Shown here in pieces: positions 1 through 7,516 of a stretch of 64,000 bases of DNA. Numbering within the stretch: the first letter of the stretch is position 1; each line of letters opens with the position of its first letter. Under the pieces are notes generated by a model. That model ran no database searches. It saw only the letters and a list, made by a program, of their open reading frames with translations, and was not told where the DNA came from. A program made the position numbers and the translations under genes. Source of the stretch: Palsa-504 sp963767565 (GTDB lineage Bacteria; Actinomycetota; Actinomycetes; Streptosporangiales; Streptosporangiaceae); NCBI GenBank assembly GCA_963767565.1, contig CAVYEG010000013.1:186001-250000 (forward strand), given 5' to 3'.

Positions 1-678
1 CTCGGCAGCGGCTTCCCGCGCGACGCGCTGCTGGCGTTCGGCGTGGCCTCGCTGCTGCTGGCCGCGCTGTACGTGTTCGGCCAGCGCGACATCAAGCGGC
101 TGCTGGCCTACTCCAGCATCGAGCACATGGGCATCCTGGCCATCGGGGTGAGCTTCGGCGCGCCGGTGGCGCTGGCCGGCGTCATGCTGCACGTGCTGGC
201 GCACGCGGCGGCCAAGGCGAACGCGTTCATGGGCGCGGGCGTGTTCGTGGTCAAGTACCGCACCAAGCAGATGGCGACCATGCGCGGCGCCCTGGACCTG
301 CTGCCGTGGAGCGGGCCGCTGTTCTTGCTCGCGATCTTCGCGCTGTCCGCGCTGCCGCCCTCGGGCATCTTCCGCAGCGAGTTCCAGATCGTGGCCGGCG
401 GCCTGGGCTCGGGCAACTACGCCGCCGCGGCGGTGCTGGTCGTGCTGGTCACGGTGGCGTTCTTCGGGCTGACCACTTCCACCACCCGGATCCTGTTCAC
501 CCCGGCCCCGCGGTCGCTATCCGCTGCGGCGCCCATCGACCGCGGCGAGCCGAGCGCCTGGATGGTGGTGCCGGCGGTGGCCGGCATCGCGGTTCTCTTC
601 GTCTTGGGCCTGCACCCGCCGGGCGAGCTCACCGGCCTGATCGCCCGCGCCGTGGCGCAGCTGGGGGCGGCGCGATGA
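1..678 (+). CDS. Hydrogenase-4 subunit F / NuoN-like antiporter subunit (5' partial)
   Basis: The open frame runs in from the left edge, so the N-terminus is missing. About 225 residues remain, mostly hydrophobic with roughly six membrane segments. The stretch KRLLAYSSIEHMG (from about base 91) and the following VLAHAAAKANAF are hallmarks of the proton-pumping antiporter subunits of complex I and group 4 hydrogenases (HyfF/HycQ, NuoN/L/M); the lysines in them are part of the family's proton path. It is the first visible gene of an operon with a hydrogenase-large-subunit homologue (4-bp overlap), a small subunit and a second antiporter. This gene set resembles the Mycobacterium tuberculosis hycQ-hycE region. 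The protein should lie in the cytoplasmic membrane and move protons or sodium. Confidence 0.88.
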   Translation, partial: LGSGFPRDALLAFGVASLLLAALYVFGQRDIKRLLAYSSIEHMGILAIGVSFGAPVALAGVMLHVLAHAAAKANAFMGAGVFVVKYRTKQMATMRGALDLLPWSGPLFLLAIFALSALPPSGIFRSEFQIVAGGLGSGNYAAAAVLVVLVTVAFFGLTTSTTRILFTPAPRSLSAAAPIDRGEPSAWMVVPAVAGIAVLFVLGLHPPGELTGLIARAVAQLGAAR

Positions 679-2114
679 CGACGATCACCAAGCCGGACGT
701 CCTGGCGCTGTGGAAGGAGCTCGAGTCCAGGGTGGCGGCGGGCGACCGGTTCGCCGGACTGTTCGCCGCCCGGGCCGCTGACCACAACCTGGTCACGCTG
801 TCCGCGCATCTCGCAGTGAAGGGGGAAGGGGAGGTGGGTGGGGACGTCGACACCCTGGAGGTGACGCTGCCGTCCGGCGCGACACGCTACCCCGCGCTTA
901 CCCCCCGGCTCGGCGCGGCGTTCTGGTACGAGCGCGTGATCCACGACCAGTTCGGCCTGGTGCCCGAGGGGCATCCCCGGCTCGCCCCGCTGATCCGCCC
1001 GGGCCAGCCGCTGCCCCGCCACGTGGAGGGCTACGGGCTGTTCACGATCCCGCACGGCCCGGTCCGGTCCGGGGTCTTTGAGTCCATCGAGTACCTGGTC
1101 GAGACGCCCGGCGAGGCCATCCCGCACCTGAACATGCGGGTGTTCTACAAGCACCGCGGCGTGGAGTCCCGGTTCACCGGGCTGGCCCTGCCCGACGGCG
1201 TCCTGCTGGCCGAACGCGCCGAGGGTATCGCCTCGGTCGCCCACGCGCTGGCCTTCTGCCACGCGGCCGAGCGGATCGCGGGCTGCACACCGCCGGCCGC
1301 CGCCGCCTTGGTCCGGGTGCTGCATGCCGAGCTGGAGCGGATCGCCAACCACCTGGACGTGGCGGTCCGGCTGGCTGACGCGGCCGGACTCGCGGTGGCC
1401 ACGGCCCGGCTGGCCCTGCACAAGGAGCAGGTCATGCGGCTGGTCAGCCGGATGTGCGGCAGCCGGTTCGGCCGCGGCGTGGTGGTCCCGGGCGGGGTCA
1501 CCGCGCTGCCGCGGCTCTCCCCGGCCGACCTGCGCGCCGAGCTCGACAAGCTGGCCACCCAGGTCACCGCCGAGGCCACCGCGCTGATGGCCACCTCCTC
1601 GTTCCTGGACCGGCTGCGCGGCACCGGCCCGCTGACCCCGAAGCGGGCCCGCACCCACGGGGCGCTGGGCCCGATCGGCAGGGCGGCCGGCTTCGCCGAC
1701 GACAACCGGCTGACCCGCCCGTACGACGCCTACCGGGACCTGGCGGTGCCGCCCGCCCGGTCGCACGCGGCCGGCGACGCGATGGCCCGGCTGCGGGTCC
1801 GGTGGGAGGAGGTGGAGTCCTCGTTCGGTCTGCTCCGGCTGGCTGCCGATGAATTGGCCGAACGAGCCGGCGACCAGCTGCGGGTCCGGTGCGAGCCCAC
1901 CGACGGCCGGGCGCTGGGCTGGGCCGAGGCGCCGCAGGGCGAGGTGCTCTACGACCTGAGCCTGGCCGGCGGCCAGATCGCCCGCTGCCACCCCCGGTCG
2001 GCTTCGTTCCACAACCTGGTCCTGATGCACGAGGTATTCGCCGGCGACATCCTCACTGACTTCCCGTTCATCGAGGCCAGCTTTGGCCTGTCGGTCGCGG
2101 GGGCGGCCCTGTGA
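675..2114 (+). CDS. HycE/HyfG-like hydrogenase large subunit lacking NiFe cysteines
   Basis: 479 residues from the ATG that overlaps the previous stop; the frame is open further upstream but that part is a shadow of the antiporter gene. The N-terminal ~110 residues match the NuoC-like domain (FWYERVIHDQFGL) and the rest the NuoD/NiFe large-subunit fold. Where active group 4 hydrogenases carry the first CxxC (RICGIC...H), this protein reads AEGIASVAH, with E183 and A186 in the cysteine positions and H190 kept. The C-terminal CxxC is also absent (TDFPFIEASFGLS). It therefore cannot bind a NiFe centre and fits the energy-converting-hydrogenase-related (Ehr) class rather than a true hydrogenase. 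Its electron donor and acceptor are unknown. Confidence 0.85.
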   Translation: MTTITKPDVLALWKELESRVAAGDRFAGLFAARAADHNLVTLSAHLAVKGEGEVGGDVDTLEVTLPSGATRYPALTPRLGAAFWYERVIHDQFGLVPEGHPRLAPLIRPGQPLPRHVEGYGLFTIPHGPVRSGVFESIEYLVETPGEAIPHLNMRVFYKHRGVESRFTGLALPDGVLLAERAEGIASVAHALAFCHAAERIAGCTPPAAAALVRVLHAELERIANHLDVAVRLADAAGLAVATARLALHKEQVMRLVSRMCGSRFGRGVVVPGGVTALPRLSPADLRAELDKLATQVTAEATALMATSSFLDRLRGTGPLTPKRARTHGALGPIGRAAGFADDNRLTRPYDAYRDLAVPPARSHAAGDAMARLRVRWEEVESSFGLLRLAADELAERAGDQLRVRCEPTDGRALGWAEAPQGEVLYDLSLAGGQIARCHPRSASFHNLVLMHEVFAGDILTDFPFIEASFGLSVAGAAL

Positions 2115-2162
2115 TTTCCGGGGAGGCGGCACTGTGAGCCGGAGGCGAACAGGGGCAACAGA

Positions 2163-2960
2163 GTGAGTATCTGGGTGCTGCGCGGCCTGCGCGACGGCGT
2201 GGTCACCACCCGCTGGCCTGCCAAGCCGGACCCCTACGCCGATGATTGGCGCGGCCCCGCCCGCCCTACCACCAGCCCCGCCGACCCCGCCAGCCCCGAT
2301 GACCTCACGGATCTCTGTCCCACCGGCGCCATCACGGTCACCGACGGCACCGTGCGGGTCGACCAGGGCCGGTGCATCCTGTGCGGCCGCTGCGTGGCCG
2401 AGCGCCCCGGCGTGTTCGCCTGGTCCCAGGGCGCCACCGGTCCGGCCGCGCTCACCCGGGAGCAGCTGATCATCCCCGAACGCCCGGAGACCGACGCGGC
2501 CATCCAGGCCGCCCGGGCCCGGCTGGCGATGAAGACCCGCGCGCTGCACCGCAGCGTGCACGTCCGGCACGTGGACGCCGGGTCCGACGGCAGCGAGGAG
2601 TGGGAGATCCAGGCCCTGCTCGGCCCGGTCTACGACATCCACCGGCTGGGCGTGTTCATTACCGCCAGCCCCCGGCACGCCGACGTGCTGCTGGTCACCG
2701 GGGCCGGATCGCGCGGCATGAGCGGCCCGCTGCGCACCACCTACGACGGCATGCCGGACCCGAAGGTCGTGATCGCCACCGGCACCGACGCGGTCAGCGG
2801 CGGCCTGCTGGCCGGCAGCGAGGCCACCACCGGCGGCGTCGGTGCCACGGTCCCGGTCGACATCTGGCTGGCCGGCTCCCCGCCCAGCCCGTTCGGCATC
2901 CTGAACGCCCTGCTGATCGCGGTCGGCTACCTGATCCCCGAAGGGAGGCGGTCGCGGTGA
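2163..2960 (+). CDS. Ehr-complex small subunit: ferredoxin domain fused to cysteine-less NuoB-like domain
   Basis: 265 residues from GTG. The N-terminal part holds one ferredoxin-type set of cysteines: C52 (LCPTGAI) and C71, C74, C77 (CILCGRC), enough for a single [4Fe-4S] cluster. The C-terminal part (residues ~125-260) is clearly the NuoB/hydrogenase-small-subunit domain (ASPRHADVLLVTG, TYDGMPDPKVVIATG). All four ligands of the proximal cluster are replaced: the CGxCxGCE segment reads AGSDGSEE (139-146), the GSC position reads GTD (D209), and the PGCPP position reads AGSPP (S239). The subunit thus ends its electron path at the ferredoxin cluster. Its stop overlaps the GTG of the antiporter gene. 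Confidence 0.83.
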   Translation: MSIWVLRGLRDGVVTTRWPAKPDPYADDWRGPARPTTSPADPASPDDLTDLCPTGAITVTDGTVRVDQGRCILCGRCVAERPGVFAWSQGATGPAALTREQLIIPERPETDAAIQAARARLAMKTRALHRSVHVRHVDAGSDGSEEWEIQALLGPVYDIHRLGVFITASPRHADVLLVTGAGSRGMSGPLRTTYDGMPDPKVVIATGTDAVSGGLLAGSEATTGGVGATVPVDIWLAGSPPSPFGILNALLIAVGYLIPEGRRSR

Positions 2961-5067
2961 GCGGCCTGTTCGCGGCGGGCCTGATCCTGCTGGCGCTGGC
3001 CGCGGCCGCGGACTTCCTCGGCGGCCGGGTGATGCGGTCCGGGCCGCTGTACCTGCTCGGCGCGGCCGGGTCGGGCTGCCTGGCCGCGGCCGGCGGGTTC
3101 GCGCTGACCGGCCGGATGGTCACGCTGGACGTGGCCGGCTGGCTCGGCGACCCGATCCCGGGCCAGCGGGCCGCCTCGCTGGCCGCCGACCGGCTGTCCG
3201 GCCTGTTCCTGGCCATGGCGTTCGGCGCGGCGCTGCCGGTCTCGGTCGCCTTCGCCAGCTGGGCGTGGCGGCAGGGCCCCCGCCCGGGCCGGCTCGGCGC
3301 GAGCTACGCGCTGGCGCTCGGCGCAGTAGCGGTCATCATGACCGCGCGGGACGCCTTCACCGTCTTGTTCGGCTGGGAGGCGCTGACCGCCGCCTTCTAC
3401 CTGCTCTGTTGGCCGGGGGGACGACCCCCAAGACCCCCCCGCTCTTGGGGGGGCTGCCCGCCCCCCCAAACCCCCCCGGGGCGCAGATCACGTTCGCGTT
3501 CGGCAAGCTCAGCGGGGCCGCGCTGCTGATCGGGCTGCTGCTGCTGGCCACCCGGTCGCACTCGCTCCTGCTGGCCTCGTTCGCGCACGTGCCCGGCGGC
3601 GCGGCACGGACCGCCGCCCAGGTGCTGCTGCTGGTCGGGTTCGCGATCAAGGCCGGCCTGGTGCCGTTCCAGATCTGGCTGCCACGCGGCTACGCGGCCG
3701 CGCCCGGCCCGGCCCGCGCGATCATGGCCGGAGTCTGCGTCAACGTGGCCTTCTACGGCATGTGGCGGACGCTGGCGCTGCTCGGCCGGGCCCCCGGCTG
3801 GCTGGTGGGCGCCGTGCTGCTGCTCGGCGCGACCTCGGCGCTGCTGGGCATCGCGCACGCCGCGGTGCAGAACCGGCTGTCCCGGGTCATCGCCTACTCC
3901 AGCATCGAGAACACCGGGCTGATCGTAACCGGCTTCGGCGTGGCGCTGACCGGGGCCGCGATCGGCAACCGCGTGCTGGTCGCGACCGGGCTGCTGGCCG
4001 CGACCCTGCAGATGATCGCGCACACCGTGGCCAAGTCGCTGCTGTTCACCTCGGGCGCCGGGCTCGAGGCAGGAGCCGGCGGGGACGACCTGGAACAGCT
4101 GCGTGCGCGGGCCCGGCGCACTCCGTGGAGCGGGTTCGGCCTGGTCGTCGGCTCGGTGACGCTGGCCGGGCTGCCGCCGACGGTGGGATTCGTGTCCGAG
4201 TGGTTCCTGCTCGAGTCGCTGATGCAGCAGTTCCGCGTGCCCGGCCTCGGCTACCGGCTGGTCCTCGCGCTGGCCGGCGCCGCCGTCGCGCTGACCGCCG
4301 GCTTCGCCGGTGTCACCTTCGTCCGCCTGGTCGGCCTGGTCGTGAAGCGCGACGGTCCGGAGCCCGTCCGCGGCGCGCCGCTCACGTACGGCTGGTCCGG
4401 CCGGGCCGCCGTACTCGCGCTGTCCGTCTGCTGCCTGGCCATCTCCGCGGTGACGCCGCTGGAGATCCGGGTCATCGCCGCCGGGCTGTCGCCGGTGATG
4501 TCCGGCGGGCTGGTCATGGGCGCGCTGAAGTCCCCGTGGGTCGTGCAGCCCGTGTTCGCCGGGTTCTCCATCCTGTCGCCGTCCTGGCTGTGGCTCGAGA
4601 TGCCGGCGATGCTGCTCCTGGTCGCGCTGTTCGCCTGGGCGGTGTCCGGGCGGCGGCTGCTGCGGGTGCGGAGGGTGCCGGCCTGGCGCTCGGCCACGAT
4701 CGGCGTCGACGGCCTGGACTCCTACACCGCCTTCGGCTACGCCAACCCGGCCCGCCGGGTGCTGGCCGGCGTCCTGCACACCCGCGCCGAGGTGCAGGAG
4801 ATCATGCTGGAGGACAGCGACCGCGACCAGGGGACCGGCCCGCCGGACCGGGACGACGTTGCCGAGGGGGAACAGGCCGCGCACCTCAGGTACGCCTCCG
4901 ACGTGATGGAGGTGGTGGAGACCTACCTGTACCGGCCCGTGCTCCGGGCGTTCCTCGCCGTCGTGGCCGTCGCCAAGCGCCTGCAGTCCGGGCGGCTCGA
5001 CGCGTACCTGCTGTACATGCTCATCGCCCTGATCGCGCTCATCGCCGTGGTGACCGCCCTGGCGTGA
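2957..5067 (+). CDS. HyfB/NuoL-like antiporter subunit, frame-disrupted by a GC-rich insert
   Basis: The GTG at 2957 overlaps the preceding stop. About 152 codons are readable to FGWEALTAAFYLLCW. The homology then resumes one frame away at AQITFAFGKLSGAALL (from 3481) and continues to 5067 with the family signatures VGFAIKAGLVPFQIWLP, RVIAYSSIENTG and a C-terminal amphipathic stretch ending in QSGRLDAYLLY, as in HyfB. Between them lies a G/C-homopolymer-rich stretch (3413-3480). A 68-bp insertion would account exactly for the frame change. The full protein would have ~14 membrane segments. Either the gene is inactivated, or the homopolymer run is mis-sequenced; the intact downstream half favours recent damage or an error. 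Confidence 0.72.
3413..3480. repeat. 68-bp G/C-homopolymer palindromic mini-element inside the antiporter gene
   Basis: The segment begins CCGGGGGG and ends in CCCCCCGGG, giving inverted ends. Inside are two further hairpins: CCCCCAAGA (3425-3433) with TCTTGGGGG (3443-3451), and G7 (3447-3453) with C7 (3461-3467). Its length is 3n+2, so it shifts the frame of the gene it interrupts. Short GC-rich palindromes of this look are common between genes in actinomycetes; one within a membrane-subunit gene is unusual. Runs of six and seven G or C also make a base-count error possible. Confidence 0.6.
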
Positions 5068-5159
5068 ACGCGGATTCATCCAGCCAGGCGCCGAGGCGGT
5101 AGTAGAGGTCCTCGCCGAAGCTGGTCGGGAGGGGATGACGAAGAACACCAGCTGGCCCG

Positions 5160-5537
5160 CTAGCAGACGGTGTGCCAGCCGGTGCAGGCTGGCGTGCCTC
5201 CGCCGCGGTTGCTGACCAGCGCGACGGTGATCATCGCCACAGTTATGACCAGCCACAGGAGCATCACGCCCCATTGCGCGTCGATAAGCCTGGCCGAGGA
5301 CCGCGAGCATGCGCAAGCGCCGACGCCGGTGCCGGCCCGGCCGCGCTGGCGCGGCTTGCGCTGTGAACAGGGGATCGTCCGGCGCGGACTGGCCGCGATC
5401 TTCTCCTGGGCCGGCATGTCCTCGCTGGAGACCAGCCGGGTGAACGTGCCGAGCAGCGTGGCCAGCCGGGGGTCAGAACGAGCCAGCCCTTCCTTGATCG
5501 CGTCCAGGGCCTGCCGTTCCCAGCTACTGAGGCTCAT
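5160..5537 (-). CDS. DUF3040-like small membrane protein
   Basis: 125 residues from an ATG with GGGGGACC just upstream. The N-terminus (MSLSSWERQALDAIKEGLA followed by SDPRLATLL) is the helical segment typical of actinobacterial DUF3040-type proteins. A basic, cysteine-containing linker follows, then one membrane helix (LLWLVITVAMITVALV, about residues 92-108) and a short tail. Function is unknown; the family consists of small membrane-associated proteins. It stands alone, converging on the antiporter gene. The 92 bases between 5068 and 5159 show nothing recognisable. Confidence 0.7.
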   Translation of the reverse strand: MSLSSWERQALDAIKEGLARSDPRLATLLGTFTRLVSSEDMPAQEKIAASPRRTIPCSQRKPRQRGRAGTGVGACACSRSSARLIDAQWGVMLLWLVITVAMITVALVSNRGGGTPACTGWHTVC

Positions 5538-5845
5538 CGCCGGTCCCCCATCGCATAACCGTCATTGATCCACCGTCATACTGATCCGCGGAGGCGTCAG
5601 GAACGGACCCGGGTCCCGCCCCGGACGCGCGCGGCGCCAGCGATCCGGGAACGTGAACCACCATTCGAGACCTCCACCTGCGGCAGCGTCAATGCGCCGT
5701 TACCAGATAGAGACCATCAGCCCAGCAGATGATACAGGGCGTTACGCGAGCCTCGTCGCCTATGCCCGAACGTATCAAGCCGGGAGTGGTTTGGTTGCCG
5801 TACGTTCTGTTAGAGGATTCTCACCGAAAGGAATCTTGCCGGTAC
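5538..5845. other. Intergenic stretch, nothing recognised
   Basis: About 308 bases between the DUF3040-like gene and the convergently placed end of the anchored protein gene. Base composition is lower in GC than the surroundings, especially 5690-5850. A short inverted pair GAACGTA (near 5768) and TACGTTC (near 5803) is present but too small to name. Open frames here have no credible start and no domain. Confidence 0.5.
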
Positions 5846-6658
5846 TCAGCAGCGCGGCACGGACCGGAAGGTTGTGGCTCCCTGCCCGGTCAGCGGCCCC
5901 TGGACGCCGCCCACCGACACCCCGTCGTCCTGCCGGTACAGCAGGATCCACACGTCGGGCGCCGTCAGGCTGATGTCGAGGTCGGGCGCCACGATGGTGA
6001 GGTAACCGTGCTGGTCCGCCGTGCCGTCGGCCACGTCGGAGGCGGTGACGTACTGGCCGCCGCAGGTGTCCTCGAGCAGCCCGTACCGCAGGCCCGGATG
6101 GATGTCGCGGCCGTAGACGAACAACCAGGTCTGCGGGGCCGAGCCGGGCGAGGGGCGGACGGCCAGCACGACGACGGAGAACGAGTTCTGGGCAGCACCG
6201 GGCAGCGCGTAGACGGCCGTGGCGGAGACGGCCGGCCGCGCCACGACCGCCGGGCCGGACGGGACGGCAGTGCGCGGGGCCCGGGACGCGGTGGCGGCGG
6301 GCTGGTGCGGGGTCCCCATCCGGGTCAGGCCCAGGGACACGCCCAGGCTGGTCAGCAGCGCTCCGGCCAGGAGGATGGCGATCCAGCCGCGGCGGCTCGG
6401 CCTGCGCAGCGTAGGCCCGCGGCGGCTCGGCCTGCCGATGGCCGGCTCGGCGGGGCTTGGCTCGCTGGGGCTTGACCCGCGCAGCCGGTCAGTGAGCCGC
6501 CACTCGTCGCTGGGCCGCCACTCGGAGCCGGAGGACACGATGTCCGGCTGCTCTTCCAAGTTCTCACCGTCCGCCGTCACCAAGGCGGATACCCAGCCCA
6601 GACCGGCCCAAGCCCGCTCGTTCTGCAGTACTTCCACCAGTCTCACCCATGACGCCAT
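5846..6658 (-). CDS. Single-pass membrane-anchored protein of unknown function
   Basis: 270 residues. A cytoplasmic N-terminal region of about 90 residues rich in S, P, R and E precedes one membrane helix (WIAILLAGALLTSLGVSLGL, about residues 92-111). An extracytoplasmic domain of ~155 residues follows, containing two cysteines (DTCGGQY and the C-terminal PRC) that could pair. The outer domain looks beta-rich (VVVLAVRPSPG, TWLFVYGRDI, VWILLYRQDD). The layout resembles anti-sigma factors or secreted-protein anchors, but no zinc-finger or sigma gene is next to it, so no function is assigned. The next gene rightward is the divergent vapB, 172 bases away. Confidence 0.6.
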   Translation of the reverse strand: MASWVRLVEVLQNERAWAGLGWVSALVTADGENLEEQPDIVSSGSEWRPSDEWRLTDRLRGSSPSEPSPAEPAIGRPSRRGPTLRRPSRRGWIAILLAGALLTSLGVSLGLTRMGTPHQPAATASRAPRTAVPSGPAVVARPAVSATAVYALPGAAQNSFSVVVLAVRPSPGSAPQTWLFVYGRDIHPGLRYGLLEDTCGGQYVTASDVADGTADQHGYLTIVAPDLDISLTAPDVWILLYRQDDGVSVGGVQGPLTGQGATTFRSVPRC

Positions 6659-6794
6659 GGTGAGCCAGTGATGAACGGAGACTGAACCAGGCAGTGCCGG
6701 GCGGGCAGGCCGTTAGGCCGGGTACCGGCCGGGCGTAGTTGCGGCCGGGGATGAAATCGACGGCATACGGCCACTGTCCGTTGGGCGCTGGCCG

Positions 6795-6824
6795 TTGGCA
6801 GAAGTCTGCTATTCTTTCTATACT
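6795..6824 (+). promoter_or_regulatory. Promoter of vapBC, probably leaderless
   Basis: TTGGCA at 6795-6800 and TATACT at 6819-6824, separated by 18 bases, make a good housekeeping-type promoter. The vapB ATG is at 6831, only six bases past the -10 box, which is where transcription would begin. No Shine-Dalgarno sequence precedes it. The transcript would therefore be leaderless, which is common in actinobacteria. Confidence 0.65.
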
Positions 6825-6830
6825 TCTTCC

Positions 6831-7082
6831 ATGGCGCTGAGCATCAAGAGCGACGAGGCGGACCGGCTGGCCAGGGAGCTGACTGCTGAGACGGGTGAGA
6901 CGCTGACCGAGGCCGTCGAGGTTGCGCTCAGGGAACGGCTCGACCGTGAGCACGCCAGGCGCGCAGCCAGCATGAGAACGCGGCTGGCGCGGCTGGCGGC
7001 CGACGTAGCCGCCCTGCGGGTTGCCGACGACAGGACACCGGAGGAGATCATCGGCTACCACGACGCTGGCCTGCCGCGTTGA
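6831..7082 (+). CDS. vapB: VapB-type antitoxin
   Basis: 83 residues. MALSIKSDEADRLARELTAE followed by TGETLTEAVEVALRERLD matches the Rv0623-like/Psk-type antitoxin family: a ribbon-helix-helix-like N-terminus for DNA binding, then a charged C-terminal part (DDRTPEEIIGYHDAGLP) that would wrap the toxin. The ATG at 6831 is chosen over an earlier frame start at 6795 because the -35/-10 boxes lie between them. Its stop overlaps the TTG of vapC by four bases. Antitoxins of this family usually repress their own operon together with the toxin. Confidence 0.9.
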   Translation: MALSIKSDEADRLARELTAETGETLTEAVEVALRERLDREHARRAASMRTRLARLAADVAALRVADDRTPEEIIGYHDAGLPR

Positions 7083-7516
7083 CGGAGCCAACGCCGAGGA
7101 GCCTTGTCGTCGATACGTCGGCGGCCGCAGCGGTCATCCTCGGCGAGCCGGGTAGCGAAGAACTTGCCGCCCACCTCGAGGGTGCCCTGGTCCGGCTGAT
7201 GACGGCCGCCATACGCGTCGAGCTGGGCATCGTGATCGAGGCCCGGCTGTGGCCTGTCGGGCAGGACGTTGTCGATCGGTTCCTTCGTGACGCGAAGGTG
7301 GACATCGTGCCCGTCGATGCGGACCTGGCCGACCGTGCGATGAGCGGCTGGCGGCGATACGGCAAGCGGCGGCATCCGGCCGGGCTCAATTTCGGCGACT
7401 GCTTCACGTACGCACTCGCCGACCGGACCGGGCACCCCGTGCTGTGCACCGGCGACGACTTCGCCGCGACGGACATCACCGTGCTGCGCCCTGGGACAGG
7501 GCTCGCTACGGACTGA
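7079..7516 (+). CDS. vapC: VapC-type PIN-domain ribonuclease toxin
   Basis: 145 residues from TTG, overlapping the vapB stop (TTGA). It is a single PIN domain with the expected acidic metal ligands: D12 (VVDTSA), E48 (RVELG), D107 (NFGDCFTYALA) and D126/D127 (CTGDDF). PIN toxins of this type cut RNA, often tRNA, when freed from VapB. The spacing of the acidic residues and the length are normal, so it is probably active. The 3' end overlaps that of the convergent transketolase-like gene by 11 bases. Confidence 0.92.
   Translation: MTEPTPRSLVVDTSAAAAVILGEPGSEELAAHLEGALVRLMTAAIRVELGIVIEARLWPVGQDVVDRFLRDAKVDIVPVDADLADRAMSGWRRYGKRRHPAGLNFGDCFTYALADRTGHPVLCTGDDFAATDITVLRPGTGLATD

Noticed and set aside
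417..2678. A 753-codon minus-strand frame opposite the Ehr subunits
   Set aside because: Extremely rich in G, R, P, Q and A with no domain; it is the antisense shadow of two well-supported genes.
3397..5316. A 639-codon minus-strand frame opposite the antiporter gene
   Set aside because: Low-complexity R/G/Q/H composition typical of the antisense of GC-rich membrane-protein genes.
5730..5850. Possible tRNA or small RNA in the AT-richer spacer near 5.8 kb
   Set aside because: No cloverleaf, no CCA-type end and no stable stem beyond seven bases could be drawn.
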